64,000 bases of DNA from CAIVVT01 sp963757265 (GTDB taxonomy: Bacteria > Acidobacteriota > Terriglobia > Bryobacterales > Bryobacteraceae). The notes beneath the pieces were generated by a model. The model ran no database searches and had not been told where the DNA came from. It was given only the letters and a program-made list of their open reading frames with translations. This document shows, one piece after another, positions 1 to 10,016 of the stretch (positions are counted from its first letter, which is position 1; every line of letters begins with the position of its first letter). Both the position numbers and the translations under genes were made by a program. The stretch lies in NCBI GenBank assembly GCA_963757265.1, contig CAVWRA010000006.1:496001-560000 (forward strand), given 5' to 3'.

Positions 1-430
1 CGACCCCGGCCTTCATGTCGTTAGCGCCGCGGCCGTAGAGACGGTCGCCCTCCACCTGAGCGCCGAACGCGTCGCGGGTCCAAGGCTGCGTGCCCCGCGG
101 CACCGTGTCAATGTGGCCCGAAAGGATCAGAGAACGGCCCTTCCCGGAACCTTTTCGACGCGCGCCGACGTTGGGCCGGCCGGCATAGTTGCGGCCGGGA
201 TCGAATAGGGGGTGCTCGCGCAGGCCGGGCAGGGCGTCGAGTTCATACATATCCGGCGCCCAACCGGCGGCGCTCAGGACCGATGCGACGTAGTCCTGGC
301 AAGCGCCTTCCTGGCCGACCGGAGGCGTGTTCTCGGAGGGACGCCTGACGAGCTCACTGATGAGAGAAGTGAGCTGGTCGCGGCTGCGGTTGACGTGGTC
401 GATCAGACATTCATTCAATTCCGGATGCAT
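1..430 (-). CDS. M20-family metallopeptidase, N-terminal part (runs off window)
   Basis: This is the first 143 residues of a zinc-dependent amidohydrolase of the M20/ArgE/DapE/peptidase T group; the rest lies beyond base 1. The reverse strand shows the first metal motif SGHIDTVP and the second, GRGANDMKAG, which carries the bridging Asp, in the usual order and spacing. No signal peptide is visible, so it is probably cytoplasmic and cleaves an acyl-amino acid or dipeptide. The ATG lies one base after the stop of the APC permease upstream, so the two are probably one transcript: a permease feeding a peptidase or deacylase. The exact substrate cannot be read from this half. Confidence 0.85.
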   Translation of the reverse strand, partial: MHPELNECLIDHVNRSRDQLTSLISELVRRPSENTPPVGQEGACQDYVASVLSAAGWAPDMYELDALPGLREHPLFDPGRNYAGRPNVGARRKGSGKGRSLILSGHIDTVPRGTQPWTRDAFGAQVEGDRLYGRGANDMKAGV

Positions 431-431
431 T

Positions 432-1805
432 TCAACCGGCCTCCTTGAGGCTGCTGAGCGATTTCGGCGGGACACGGAATCCGCGCGTGATGAAGGCGAG
501 GTAGAGGACGCCGAGGCCGAGCCAGCAGAATCCGGCGATCCTGGCCTTCAAGCTGAGGTTCAACCAAACATACGAGCATACGACCGCGCCTGCGAGCGGG
601 AAGAGCAGACTGGTGAAGAACTCCAATCCGCTGCGGCGGTGCAAGCGGATGTAGAAATGGCGGATGACGCTCAGATTGACGAGAATGAACCCGACGAAGG
701 CGCCGAAGTTGAGCAGTTCCACAACGAGCTGAAAGCGCATCAGCAGGGACCCGACAAGGGACACCGCGCCCATCAAGTAGATGCCGCGGACAGGCGTTGA
801 AAAGCGCGGATCGACGTGCGCGAAGATGCGGCGCGAAATGACGCCGTCGCGGCCCATGCCGAGCAGCAGCCGGGATGCGCCGGCCTGCCCTGTGAGTGCG
901 CTGGCGAGGCCCGCCACGAGCAGGATGAAGGTGATGAAGCCCATCATCCACGGCCCTCCGGCCACGCGGCCGATGTCCAGAATGACGGTTTCAGATTCGG
1001 GGTAGGAGTTGTAATCCGGCCAGACGAGTGCCGCTAGGTAGACGGTAACGACACAGAAGACCGTCTGGATGAGGCACACCAGCACCGTCGCGATAGAGAT
1101 ATCGCGCTCGGGGTGAATAGTGTCCTCGGCGAGCGTGGAGATGGCGTCGAAACCGATATAGGATAGGCTGCCGATGGCCGCACCCAACATCAACGGGCGC
1201 ATCCCGAATGTGTGTGGATTATAGAAGACCCCGGGCGCAATCAAGCCGCCGATGCCATGGCGGATCATCACCCATCGCGCGGCCAGAACGACGAACAGAA
1301 CGGCGCACGCAGTCATGAGCGCCATCATCACGTTGCCGGCTTGCGCGGTGACGCGGATGCCGCGGACGTTAATCAGCGTAATGAGAGCCGTGAAAAGCAC
1401 GGCCCAGGCGGCGTAAGGTACTTGCGGCAAAATCCTATTGGCCGTGAGCGCGGCGTAGACCACGCTGAGCAAAGGGATGAGGAAGTAGTCGAGGATCATC
1501 GCCCAGCCGGCCAGGAAACCGATATGCGGGTCGAGCGCCTGTTGGGCGTAGGTGTAGGTCGAACCGGCGGATGGGAATGCGCCCGACATCTTGCCATAGC
1601 TCGCGGCCGTGAACAGCATCGCCACCATGGCAACGAGGTAAGCGAGCGCGGCGTGGCCGTGCGAAGTCTGCTGGACGATGCCATACACCGGGTACGGCGC
1701 GGTGGGCGTGAGGATCACCAGGCCGTAGAGGATCAGGTCGCGCCGCGAGAGGACGCGCTTCAAAGAGGTGGTTGCGGAGGAGCCGGGCGCTGGGTTCGTG
1801 CTCAA
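432..1805 (-). CDS. APC-superfamily amino acid/polyamine permease
   Basis: A 457-residue polytopic inner-membrane transporter with about twelve hydrophobic segments. The N-terminus has the APC pattern: a cytoplasmic lead, then LILYGLVILTPTAPY as helix 1 and a conserved SAGSTYTYAQQ segment near residue 85 that corresponds to the substrate-binding helix 3 region. It probably imports an amino acid or amine by proton symport. It ends one base before the M20 peptidase gene and begins three bases after the stop of the GH20-like gene, so the three minus-strand genes look like one operon. The substrate is not determined. Confidence 0.85.
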   Translation of the reverse strand: MSTNPAPGSSATTSLKRVLSRRDLILYGLVILTPTAPYPVYGIVQQTSHGHAALAYLVAMVAMLFTAASYGKMSGAFPSAGSTYTYAQQALDPHIGFLAGWAMILDYFLIPLLSVVYAALTANRILPQVPYAAWAVLFTALITLINVRGIRVTAQAGNVMMALMTACAVLFVVLAARWVMIRHGIGGLIAPGVFYNPHTFGMRPLMLGAAIGSLSYIGFDAISTLAEDTIHPERDISIATVLVCLIQTVFCVVTVYLAALVWPDYNSYPESETVILDIGRVAGGPWMMGFITFILLVAGLASALTGQAGASRLLLGMGRDGVISRRIFAHVDPRFSTPVRGIYLMGAVSLVGSLLMRFQLVVELLNFGAFVGFILVNLSVIRHFYIRLHRRSGLEFFTSLLFPLAGAVVCSYVWLNLSLKARIAGFCWLGLGVLYLAFITRGFRVPPKSLSSLKEAG

Positions 1806-1808
1806 TGG

Positions 1809-4118
1809 TCATTCCCCCGGGATGCCGCCGACCACGGGATGGTCGCCCATGTCGAGCCAATCGAATTGCAGCGGATCAGAGGCCAGTTGATTCGCCGACG
1901 CGTATTGATTGCGCGCGGCGCGGATGGCTTCCACCCATGCGCCGAAGGGTAAGGCCAATTCGCGATCGACGAGATAGCTCATGTTGACGGTCCGGTCGGG
2001 GACATGGTCCTTCACGTCGTCGAGTTCGTGCAGGAACTGGCGGCCGTTCGCTTGCGCGACGCGAGGGAACCAGTTCTTGTACCAGACTGATGCTGCATCC
2101 CGCAGGACGGTGTTGCGACGCTGGCGGATGTGGCGCGCCAGATTCAGCGCCCGGTCCAGTGCCGCGACGGCCTCCTTGGGCTGTTTGTCCGCGGCTGCGC
2201 GCCGGGCGGCTTCGAATTGGGAACAGATTCGCCCGATGTCGGTGAGCATCTCCAGGTTCTGGCGGTAGAGCTGGGCGATCGATACGTAGACCTCGAGATT
2301 GTAGCGATTCAAATCGGCTCTTCCAAGGTTCTCGTTCAATAAGCCCAGCAGTTCGTCGTTGTCGTTGAGAGCATCGGCGGCGAACTCCAGGCGGCGCGCG
2401 TTCTCCCTGGTCCACTGCGCATCGAATCTCAGGCTTGAGTCCGGAGGAGGCGGCAGGCGGAGCGTCTGGTCCTTCACCGGGTGCCGCGGGTTGAAGATGC
2501 CATAAGAGTAGCCGAAGATAGGCTTACGTGGCGAAGGCCCCCATTCCCAGCTATCGAGCCAGAAATGCGACTGCTGGCTCATTAGCTGGTACACGCGGTC
2601 CATGTTGGTGACGCCGTCGCCGTAGAAGAGCCGGTAGAAGGCGGCCGCCGACTCCTGCACGGAGGGTGATCCGGGATGCCACGCGGCCGCAGTGATGGTT
2701 GCATAGCCGAGCCAAAACGTCTCCGGATGCAGGCCCATGTCGGCCCAGCCGGCGACAACCGCTCCGATGATGTCGGTCTGGCTACGGGCCGGCGTGTATG
2801 AGATCTCGCGGAATCCGTCGGCGATGCGGTCGACTTGCGAGCTCACAGGGTGCAGGCGCCGGGAATTGGGCAGACTGAAGTAATCGGGGAACAGACGCGC
2901 CTCGCCGCCCTGGGTTGAGGTGTAAATCATTTGGCGGATGCCATGTTTGTGAAACAGCGGATCGAATTCCGGGCCGTACACTTCGCCGTTTACCAAGTAG
3001 GATGGCAACGAATCGATGTCGGCAGGCTTGAGCGGGTACTCACCCCAGAACATGACCGTCCGGCCTTCCGCGTGCAGCGGGTTGGCGATCTTGGTGATGA
3101 AATCCGCGAGCAGCTTGCCCACGCTGCCCTTCTGATCCGCAGCGGTCTTCTCGTGGCACTGGGAGTTATCGGCCAGGCCGACATAATAGGGCTCGTCCGT
3201 GGAAAAGTAGATGAATTTGCCGCCGCGGTTAGCGTCGACCAGATCCTGGAACATGCCTGAGAGCAGCTTCACGGCCCCGGGATTGGTGACGCACAGCTCG
3301 TAGTTGCTGTCGGGGAAAGAACGGAATTGCGCGTACTCGGGGTGCTTCAGAATGAAAGCGATGTGGCCAGGTCCGTCGAGATATGGGATCACCTCGACGT
3401 AATAGCGACGGCCATAGTCGGTCAGTTCCTGATACTCAGCCGGGGTGAGCGCATAAGGCTCCACAAGGGCGGGCGCGTGACGGAACTGGAAATGCCCTTC
3501 CAGCTTCAGAACGAAACCGTTGATCTTATAAAATGCCGCCTGGCGCACAGCGCGCTTCAGTTCTGGAAGATTCTCCAGGTGATGCGCATCATCCCAGTAA
3601 ATATGGCGCAGGTGAAGATCCGGCCAATCGGTGACGCGACATTCGGGCAGGAACAGCACTTCATTGCGGCGACGGAGGAGTTGCACGAGAGTCTGAACGC
3701 CGTAAAACAGCCCCGGCGGCGCGTTGGCTGTTATGACGATGCCCGATGGGCCGATGTCCAGGCGATAGGCTTGCTCCGCGACGGCCTGCTTGTCCGGATC
3801 CGTGGACCTGCCCGGCGTTACGCTGCCGGCTGCCAGACGCAGCTGCACAGTTGAGCCCGCGGTCGCGGTCCTGGACGGCTGCAGCCCGAAGCGCGATTCC
3901 AGCAAGCCCCGCAGACTGTCGACCGCGACATCGGTTCGCGAGATGCCCGGGCCCAGTTGCACGGCCCATTGGGGGCCGAACCGCAGATCTGAGCCCTTAA
4001 GCTCAACTGCCTGCGGTTCCGGAATCGCCGTATAGCTGCGGGACCACAGCGTGGACACCGTCCCGGCATGGAGAGTCGCACTCAGGAGAATTGCGATAAG
4101 GAAATGATGGATTGGCAT
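1809..4118 (-). CDS. secreted GH20-like beta-N-acetylhexosaminidase
   Basis: A 769-residue exported glycoside hydrolase. I chose the ATG at 4118 because a classic signal peptide (MPIHHFLIAILLSATLHAG) starts there with a G-rich stretch just upstream; the frame stays open to 4202 but that extension is not signal-like. Residues about 30-150 resemble the GH20b domain, followed by the (beta/alpha)8 domain opening with WPDLHLRHIYWDD. The catalytic Asp-Glu pair is D308-E309 in YFSTDEPYY, where most GH20 enzymes have HxGGDE, so the motif is divergent although the DE pair is kept. The C-terminal 250 residues are mostly helical. Neighbouring genes suggest amino-sugar glycan breakdown. Loss of activity is possible. 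Confidence 0.75.
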   Translation of the reverse strand: MPIHHFLIAILLSATLHAGTVSTLWSRSYTAIPEPQAVELKGSDLRFGPQWAVQLGPGISRTDVAVDSLRGLLESRFGLQPSRTATAGSTVQLRLAAGSVTPGRSTDPDKQAVAEQAYRLDIGPSGIVITANAPPGLFYGVQTLVQLLRRRNEVLFLPECRVTDWPDLHLRHIYWDDAHHLENLPELKRAVRQAAFYKINGFVLKLEGHFQFRHAPALVEPYALTPAEYQELTDYGRRYYVEVIPYLDGPGHIAFILKHPEYAQFRSFPDSNYELCVTNPGAVKLLSGMFQDLVDANRGGKFIYFSTDEPYYVGLADNSQCHEKTAADQKGSVGKLLADFITKIANPLHAEGRTVMFWGEYPLKPADIDSLPSYLVNGEVYGPEFDPLFHKHGIRQMIYTSTQGGEARLFPDYFSLPNSRRLHPVSSQVDRIADGFREISYTPARSQTDIIGAVVAGWADMGLHPETFWLGYATITAAAWHPGSPSVQESAAAFYRLFYGDGVTNMDRVYQLMSQQSHFWLDSWEWGPSPRKPIFGYSYGIFNPRHPVKDQTLRLPPPPDSSLRFDAQWTRENARRLEFAADALNDNDELLGLLNENLGRADLNRYNLEVYVSIAQLYRQNLEMLTDIGRICSQFEAARRAAADKQPKEAVAALDRALNLARHIRQRRNTVLRDAASVWYKNWFPRVAQANGRQFLHELDDVKDHVPDRTVNMSYLVDRELALPFGAWVEAIRAARNQYASANQLASDPLQFDWLDMGDHPVVGGIPGE

Positions 4119-4318
4119 GAGCGCCCCCCCGTACCGGTGCCACGAGCCAGCATGGCGTTCCAAAGCGGCACGTGGGGGCGGCTCGTTCGTACGATTCAGC
4201 ATTGGGCAACTCCTGTTGCGTTCCGCCGGGCTCCCGCGGAGGGCGCCCGACGCCCACGGTAGGCGCCTTCAGGCAGACCCTCGACTTTTTTACCGGTAGT
4301 AAGATAGTGTTTTCTTCG

Positions 4319-6157
4319 ATGCTATTACAAAACTTGCTCTCGGGACCAGGCGCGGCGATCCGGCTCGCGATCGTATTGGCGGCGGCGCTGCGGTGCGCGG
4401 GTGCAGATCTCGTAGTTCTGCCGGAGCATCTGCGGCCGGATCCATTCGGGGGGATCGTCGCAGCCGACCGGGTGGCGGGGGCGGCGCCGGCGCGCTGGAT
4501 CGCGGTGGAGAGCGGGCGTGCCGCATACGCGTCCTGCCACCTGATCGCAATCCTGCCGGAAGGGGGCAAGTACGGCATCGAAGTGGCGGGCTTTCCGGCG
4601 GAGAGCGGCCTGCAGGTTGACCTGTACCGCGAGTGGTTCCACTTTCTTCCGGCGTCGAAGCGCTACTATCCGGACGCGCTGATCCCCGTCCACTCGCCCT
4701 TCCGGTTGACGATGCCAGAGCCCGACAATCGCGTGCCGCATCAGACTGCGCAGGGCTTCTGGGTCGACATCTGGGTGCCGGAGAAGACTCGTCCGGGCAT
4801 GTACAAGATGACGGCGACGCTCAAGGCCGGCCGGAGCGTTTCGTCGATTCCAATTGAATTAACGGTCATCGCAGCAACGGTCCCGGCCGAGGATGCCATC
4901 GCCATCGACCACAATAGCTATGGCACGTCCTGGCTGGCGGATCAGTATCCCACTCTCAGGAAGCGTCTGGGAGCGGATTTCTACACGAGCGACGAATTCT
5001 TCCGGCTGATCCACTCCTTGTACGGCATTTTCTACGAGCACCGCGGAGTCTTTCACCAATTGGGCTATGGCCACGCGGGGAAAGTTGGGCCCGAGTTTGC
5101 TCCGCAATTGGCAGGTTCCGGAAGAAACAAGCACATCACGGATTGGAGCCTGTACGACCGGCACTACGGCCCTCTTTTCGACGGCTCTGCGTTTGCGGGG
5201 TCCCGGCGCGGCCCCAAACCAATTCCATTCGTCTACCTGCCGATCAACCCCGAATGGCCGGCCTCGTTCCTGTGGTGGGGTGAGCCCGGATACGAGAGGG
5301 AATTCGTCAACATCGTGTCGGGGATGGAGCGGCATTTCCGTGAGAAGGGCTGGACCGAAACCCGCTTCGAGATGTTCTTCAACCACAAGAAGCGTTACCA
5401 GGGCTTCCCATGGGACGGTGACGAAGTGCGATTCGTCCGCGACTATGATTATTTCCGTGAGTACGCGCGAATGCTGAAGCTTGCTGTACACGCCGATACG
5501 CCGGTCAAGTTCGTTTTCCGTGCGGATGTGAGCTGGACGATGGAGCGGCAATTCAAGGAACTGGCCGGCATCGTCAATTTCTGGGTTTGCGGCGGAGGGG
5601 AGTTCGGCTGGTATGATTATGCGCCGCGAATGTTGAAGGAGCGGGGCGATATCGTGTGGATTTACGGCGGCACGCCGGCTGTGACGGAGCCATCCTCGCA
5701 CATCACGCTGCAGGCTCTGCGGCCCTGGCTCTGGGGCATCGACGGTTTCGTTCACTGGCAGACAACCGATCCGGGCTCAGATCCCTGGTTTCAATTCAAT
5801 GGGGGCAGAGAGGCTTTGATTTATCCAGGCGATCGCTTCGGCATCTCGGCTCCGATTCCTTCGATCCGGCTGAAGATCCAGCGGAACGCGGTTCAAGACA
5901 TTACGCTCTTGAACGATTTTCGGAAGAGGCAACCCATCGAGCGGCTGAGGGCTGAGGCGGCGCAGCGTTTTAACGAAACGACATTGCAGGACTGGTGGAC
6001 TCCAAAGCCGGCTTTCGCGACCAGAGACCCGTTGGAGTGGACCAACGCCGATTATGGAGCGATTCCGGAGAACCCCAAATTCGATCGCGCTCTTGACGCT
6101 GCGGCCTGGCAGCGAGTGCGGGCGTATGTCCTTGAACTGGCACGGGAGGTCAAATGA
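4319..6157 (+). CDS. secreted GH123-type (DUF4091) glycoside hydrolase
   Basis: A 612-residue exported protein from the ATG at 4319, where a signal-like segment (LAIVLAAALRCAGA) begins; the frame is open further upstream but that part does not look like a signal or domain. An N-terminal beta-sandwich-like part ends near residue 200 and a TIM-barrel part follows. The C-terminal stretch with GREALIYPGDRFG and the following RLKIQRNAVQDITLL helix is the DUF4091 signature found in the GH123 catalytic family, whose founding member is an N-acetyl-beta-galactosaminidase. It starts the plus-strand run and overlaps the next gene by ATGA. Family is fairly sure; substrate is inferred. Confidence 0.75.
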   Translation: MLLQNLLSGPGAAIRLAIVLAAALRCAGADLVVLPEHLRPDPFGGIVAADRVAGAAPARWIAVESGRAAYASCHLIAILPEGGKYGIEVAGFPAESGLQVDLYREWFHFLPASKRYYPDALIPVHSPFRLTMPEPDNRVPHQTAQGFWVDIWVPEKTRPGMYKMTATLKAGRSVSSIPIELTVIAATVPAEDAIAIDHNSYGTSWLADQYPTLRKRLGADFYTSDEFFRLIHSLYGIFYEHRGVFHQLGYGHAGKVGPEFAPQLAGSGRNKHITDWSLYDRHYGPLFDGSAFAGSRRGPKPIPFVYLPINPEWPASFLWWGEPGYEREFVNIVSGMERHFREKGWTETRFEMFFNHKKRYQGFPWDGDEVRFVRDYDYFREYARMLKLAVHADTPVKFVFRADVSWTMERQFKELAGIVNFWVCGGGEFGWYDYAPRMLKERGDIVWIYGGTPAVTEPSSHITLQALRPWLWGIDGFVHWQTTDPGSDPWFQFNGGREALIYPGDRFGISAPIPSIRLKIQRNAVQDITLLNDFRKRQPIERLRAEAAQRFNETTLQDWWTPKPAFATRDPLEWTNADYGAIPENPKFDRALDAAAWQRVRAYVLELAREVK

Positions 6158-6717
6158 ATCTCAGGGTTTTTCTATTGCTGAGCGCGAGTCCGCTTCTATT
6201 GGCTCAAAACGAGGACAAGGCCAAAGACCTGGACCGTGTGGCACAGGTGGCGACGGCGATGGTGGATGGCGATGTCTGCCTGCGCATCCAGACGCAGCGT
6301 TCCCTGCAATTCCTGTTCAAGACGGACCCGCGAGACCCCTGGGTGGCCAGCGACAACTTCGACGTCAACGACGAAGCGTTTATTCAAACCAAGAAGACCC
6401 TGATGCGCCTGGCGCGCTTGTGTGCCGAATCATGCGATGCAAATCTCTGGATGCCGGTGCCGTCCAATCCGCCGCAAATCCAGATTCTGATTCGGAACGT
6501 GTATGAGATGAGCGGTTTCTGGAAATGGGGCGAACTGCACCAGGAGACGCCTTCTGAGATGAAGAGGGTTCTCAGCACCGGGGAGCGGGTTAGCGTAAGC
6601 CGCGGCACCGGAATGATCTCCGTTCTGACCCCCGTGTACAACAGTCTGGGCGATATCGTGGCTCTGGTTGAAGTGGTGGGCCAAACCAAGCGTGACTTGC
6701 GGGAGAACGTGAAATGA
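6154..6717 (+). CDS. small secreted Cache/PAS-like protein
   Basis: A 187-residue protein with a short signal peptide (MNLRVFLLLSASPLLLAQ). The mature part has long helices followed by an alpha/beta segment ending in GMISVLTPVYNSLGDIVALV, which resembles the strand-turn-strand of extracytoplasmic Cache sensor domains. No transmembrane anchor or signalling output domain is present, so if it binds a ligand it does so as a free periplasmic protein. Three Cys residues (one in VCLRI, two in LCAESC) could form a disulfide. It overlaps its neighbours by ATGA on both sides, placing it tightly between a GH123-type hydrolase and the DUF5107-TPR protein. The function is unknown. Confidence 0.65.
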   Translation: MNLRVFLLLSASPLLLAQNEDKAKDLDRVAQVATAMVDGDVCLRIQTQRSLQFLFKTDPRDPWVASDNFDVNDEAFIQTKKTLMRLARLCAESCDANLWMPVPSNPPQIQILIRNVYEMSGFWKWGELHQETPSEMKRVLSTGERVSVSRGTGMISVLTPVYNSLGDIVALVEVVGQTKRDLRENVK

Positions 6718-9700
6718 AACGCCTGATATTGCTGCTCATTCTAGCAATGGCGCCGGCACTTGCCGCGTCTGGCTCGGAGGTGAAAGCTTACGAAGGAACC
6801 CTGACAATCCCTACCTATGAACCGACTGGCAGAGAATTGGAGCCTGCGCTTTTTCGCAATTCCACCGTCACCGGCATGTATCCTTTCACGACGTATCTCA
6901 TGCCATTCCAACCAGACGGTCCCAAGCCACGCACCTACCGCGCCATTTTTGTCGAAAATGAGTACCTGAAGCTTACGTACCTGCCGGATCTAGGCGGCAG
7001 AATCTTCTCCTTGTACGACAAATTGCGCGGCAGGGAGGTTTTCTACCGCAATGATGTAATCAAGCCGTCCCACTACAATCCCCGGAACAGTTGGCCGCAG
7101 TCGGGACTTGAGTTGACTGGTCCGCACGACCTGCATATGCTCACGCTCCACGGTGAGCCATTCTGGTCAAACAAAATCGTCCGACACGAAGGCGGCCGCA
7201 TTTCGTTAGTGCTCGGCGAATTGGACCCCGTGTATCAGATGAAGGTGAATCTCACAGCGACGCTTCATCCTGGCATCGCGGCCTTGCAGATCAGTGTTTT
7301 TTGCTACAACACTCAGGACGGCAGGATGCCACAGATGTTGTGGATCAACACGGCCATTTCCGCGACACCGGGAACGCGCTTCATCTATCCCATGACCCGG
7401 ACTGTCGGGCACACCACAGCCGAGATTGCGGATTGGCCGCTTTACAACGGGATCGACTACAGCTGGGACAGAAACAACAAACACATGCTCGGGGTATTTG
7501 GCATCGACATCTACGATAACTTCCAGGGCGCATATCAGTTTGACCGCGACTATGGAATTTTTCGCTACGCCGACCGCCGAATCGTCCAGGGTATGAAATT
7601 ATGGACCTTCGGGTACGGCGAAGGATCAAAGAACCTCGAGCATGGCTATACGGACAATGCCGGGCCCTATGTCGAGCTCCAGAGCGGCCGGTACGTCTGG
7701 GACGGTCACTATGAATGGGTCGCCCCACACAAGGTCGAAAGCTGGAGTGAATGGTGGGTACCGGTCGCGGGGACAGGCGGATTGACGACGCTGACCCGTG
7801 ATGTCGCATTGAACCTTCAGGTGCCCAAAGAGAAGCAAGATGCGAAGAAGCCACTTAGACTGACTCTGGCGGCGACGCGCGTGATCTCAGGCGCGACGCT
7901 GGTAGTTAAAACGCGGTCCGGCGAGCTGTTGCGCACTAGTATTGATCTGGACCCCGCCAAGCCATTCCAGGCGTTCATGGATCAAACCAAGATCGCCGAC
8001 GTTGACCTATCAGGTCTTGCTGTAACAGTGGCCGATGCAGGCGGTCGTCCATTGTTGGAATATGCGCGCCCTGATGGAAATCCTGGCCGCAAGGAATACA
8101 CACCCTTTACGCGGCCCCTAGAGAGCCGGTCGAAGGCGCTGGAAGACATGAGCGCAGAGGAGTTGTCATTAGCGGCGGAGTTTAAGCTGAAAGAACTCGA
8201 TGAGGCTGGCGCCGTCGCCCTTCTTGAGAAAGCGCTCAAGCTCGACCCGGGTTACTCACGCGCACATCTACTGCTCGGCATCAACGAGTTCACTCACGGC
8301 CGTCCGGTCAGCGCAGCGGCGCATCTTGAGGAAGTGATCAGGCGGGATCCATACTCCGACGAGGGCTACTACTATCTGGCGATGAGCCAATTCGCCGCAG
8401 GAGACAACAAAGAAGCCGAACGCAATCTCTACTACATTTGGTCAGACAGCGCCTATTTCGGTGAGCGCGAATATCATCTGGGCCGGATAGCGTTTTCCAG
8501 GAAGGACTACCAGGAGGCGATTGATCATTTTCAACGAGCGATTGGTGCGAACTCGGACGATCTCTTGGCGCGCGCCTCTCTGGCGTTGACCTACCGCGAA
8601 ACTGGCGATAAGACGCGAGCGCTTGAGGAAATTGTCGAGTTGGAGCGGATTGATCCGACAAACCGTCTCGCGCAGGCCGAGCGCTATAACCTGACGGCAG
8701 ATCCGGCGGCCAAGGCGGAACTCGTGCGCTTAATGGGTGGACAAAGTCAGGAAGCGATAGGCGTATCGATCTTTTATCGCAACCTGGGGAGGTGGAGCGA
8801 AGCAGTCCGGCTTCTGAAGCTTGTTGGGGAAAACAAGGGGGACCCTTGGGGCACACCGCCAATGTATTACTATACGCTCGCCTATTGCCAACGACGTAGT
8901 GGCGAGGCAGAGGCCGCGACGGAGTCCCTGCAGAGCGCACGTGAGGCGGACGGGAAAGTGGATCGGTTTCCGTATCGCAAAGAGGGTGAAGCACCACTGG
9001 CAGAGGCGGTGCAACTTGACCCTAAGGATCACGTTGCGCGTTTCAACCTGGCGTGTCTGCTTTATTACCGCGAGCGGCCCGAAGAGGCGATTCATCAATG
9101 GGAGGCTGCTCTCGCGGCAAATCCCGCCGATTTTTCATCACGACGCTCGCTGGGACTGGCCTACGCTGAGCAGGGCCTTGGCTTAGACAAAGCGGCCGCG
9201 CAATTGGAACGGGCCGTGGCGCTCAATCCAGCACATATACGGACCTTCAATGACCTGAGCAACCTGTTCGCGAAAGCTGGCAGGTTCGACGAGCAACTGA
9301 CGCTTCTGGAAAAAGCACTGGAACGCTCGCCGCACGATGACGACCTGACGGAAGGCGTGCTGACTGCAAACCTGATGATGGGCCGCTATGATGAGGCGAA
9401 ACGACTGATTGCAACTCATGAATTTGTTCCCCGCCATAGAACTTATGGCCTGCGAGACAAGTATCGCTTGATGCAATATGCCACTGGCGCCGAAGCGTTC
9501 AATCACGGTGATTACGCGCAAGCGCTGCGAGCCTTCGAATCCGCCATAAAACCGCCCGTGTCGCTTGGGATGGACGACTTCCAATCGCAGGTGTCGCCAC
9601 GGCTACAATACTACCTGGGCCGGACTCTCGAATCGCTCGGGCGGAACATTGAGGCCAGGCAGGCTTACGAGAAGAGCGTTTCCGGAGTTGCGCAACTTTC

Positions 9701-10016
9701 CGGGGATCGAGACAGTTGGAACAGCGAAAACTATTTTATGGTGCTCTCCATGGAACGAATTGGCAGGACCTCTGAATCAGCCAGACTCCAGAAGCATTTC
9801 GACAACTTTGCACGCTCGGAACTGAACGTGACGGATTCACATCAGCGTGCGGAGGCGAACTATTTACTCGGACTGATCGAAAAACACAACGGCCTCCGCG
9901 ATGAATCCCTCAAGCACATGCGGCAGGCCACCGAGGCTCAGCCGGACCTCCTGCCTGCACGCCTTGAGCTGCGGGGGGATGTAGTGGATCCCATGTTGCC
10001 TTCAGCAGCGAAGTGA
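6714..10016 (+). CDS. secreted DUF5107 protein with long TPR array
   Basis: An 1100-residue exported protein: signal peptide at residues 1-18, a DUF5107 beta-rich domain at about 25-345 (motifs YLPDLGGRIFSLYDK and WPQSGLELTGPHD), a linker near 350-480, and then roughly a dozen tetratricopeptide-like helix pairs to about 1080. DUF5107 domains have a galactose-mutarotase-like fold and commonly sit in carbohydrate loci; the TPR part probably scaffolds other proteins. The start overlaps the upstream stop as ATGA, and its own stop overlaps the next gene's GTG, so it is part of one coupled operon. Base composition is visibly less GC-rich than in the nuo genes. The role is an inference from context. 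Confidence 0.8.
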   Translation: MKRLILLLILAMAPALAASGSEVKAYEGTLTIPTYEPTGRELEPALFRNSTVTGMYPFTTYLMPFQPDGPKPRTYRAIFVENEYLKLTYLPDLGGRIFSLYDKLRGREVFYRNDVIKPSHYNPRNSWPQSGLELTGPHDLHMLTLHGEPFWSNKIVRHEGGRISLVLGELDPVYQMKVNLTATLHPGIAALQISVFCYNTQDGRMPQMLWINTAISATPGTRFIYPMTRTVGHTTAEIADWPLYNGIDYSWDRNNKHMLGVFGIDIYDNFQGAYQFDRDYGIFRYADRRIVQGMKLWTFGYGEGSKNLEHGYTDNAGPYVELQSGRYVWDGHYEWVAPHKVESWSEWWVPVAGTGGLTTLTRDVALNLQVPKEKQDAKKPLRLTLAATRVISGATLVVKTRSGELLRTSIDLDPAKPFQAFMDQTKIADVDLSGLAVTVADAGGRPLLEYARPDGNPGRKEYTPFTRPLESRSKALEDMSAEELSLAAEFKLKELDEAGAVALLEKALKLDPGYSRAHLLLGINEFTHGRPVSAAAHLEEVIRRDPYSDEGYYYLAMSQFAAGDNKEAERNLYYIWSDSAYFGEREYHLGRIAFSRKDYQEAIDHFQRAIGANSDDLLARASLALTYRETGDKTRALEEIVELERIDPTNRLAQAERYNLTADPAAKAELVRLMGGQSQEAIGVSIFYRNLGRWSEAVRLLKLVGENKGDPWGTPPMYYYTLAYCQRRSGEAEAATESLQSAREADGKVDRFPYRKEGEAPLAEAVQLDPKDHVARFNLACLLYYRERPEEAIHQWEAALAANPADFSSRRSLGLAYAEQGLGLDKAAAQLERAVALNPAHIRTFNDLSNLFAKAGRFDEQLTLLEKALERSPHDDDLTEGVLTANLMMGRYDEAKRLIATHEFVPRHRTYGLRDKYRLMQYATGAEAFNHGDYAQALRAFESAIKPPVSLGMDDFQSQVSPRLQYYLGRTLESLGRNIEARQAYEKSVSGVAQLSGDRDSWNSENYFMVLSMERIGRTSESARLQKHFDNFARSELNVTDSHQRAEANYLLGLIEKHNGLRDESLKHMRQATEAQPDLLPARLELRGDVVDPMLPSAAK

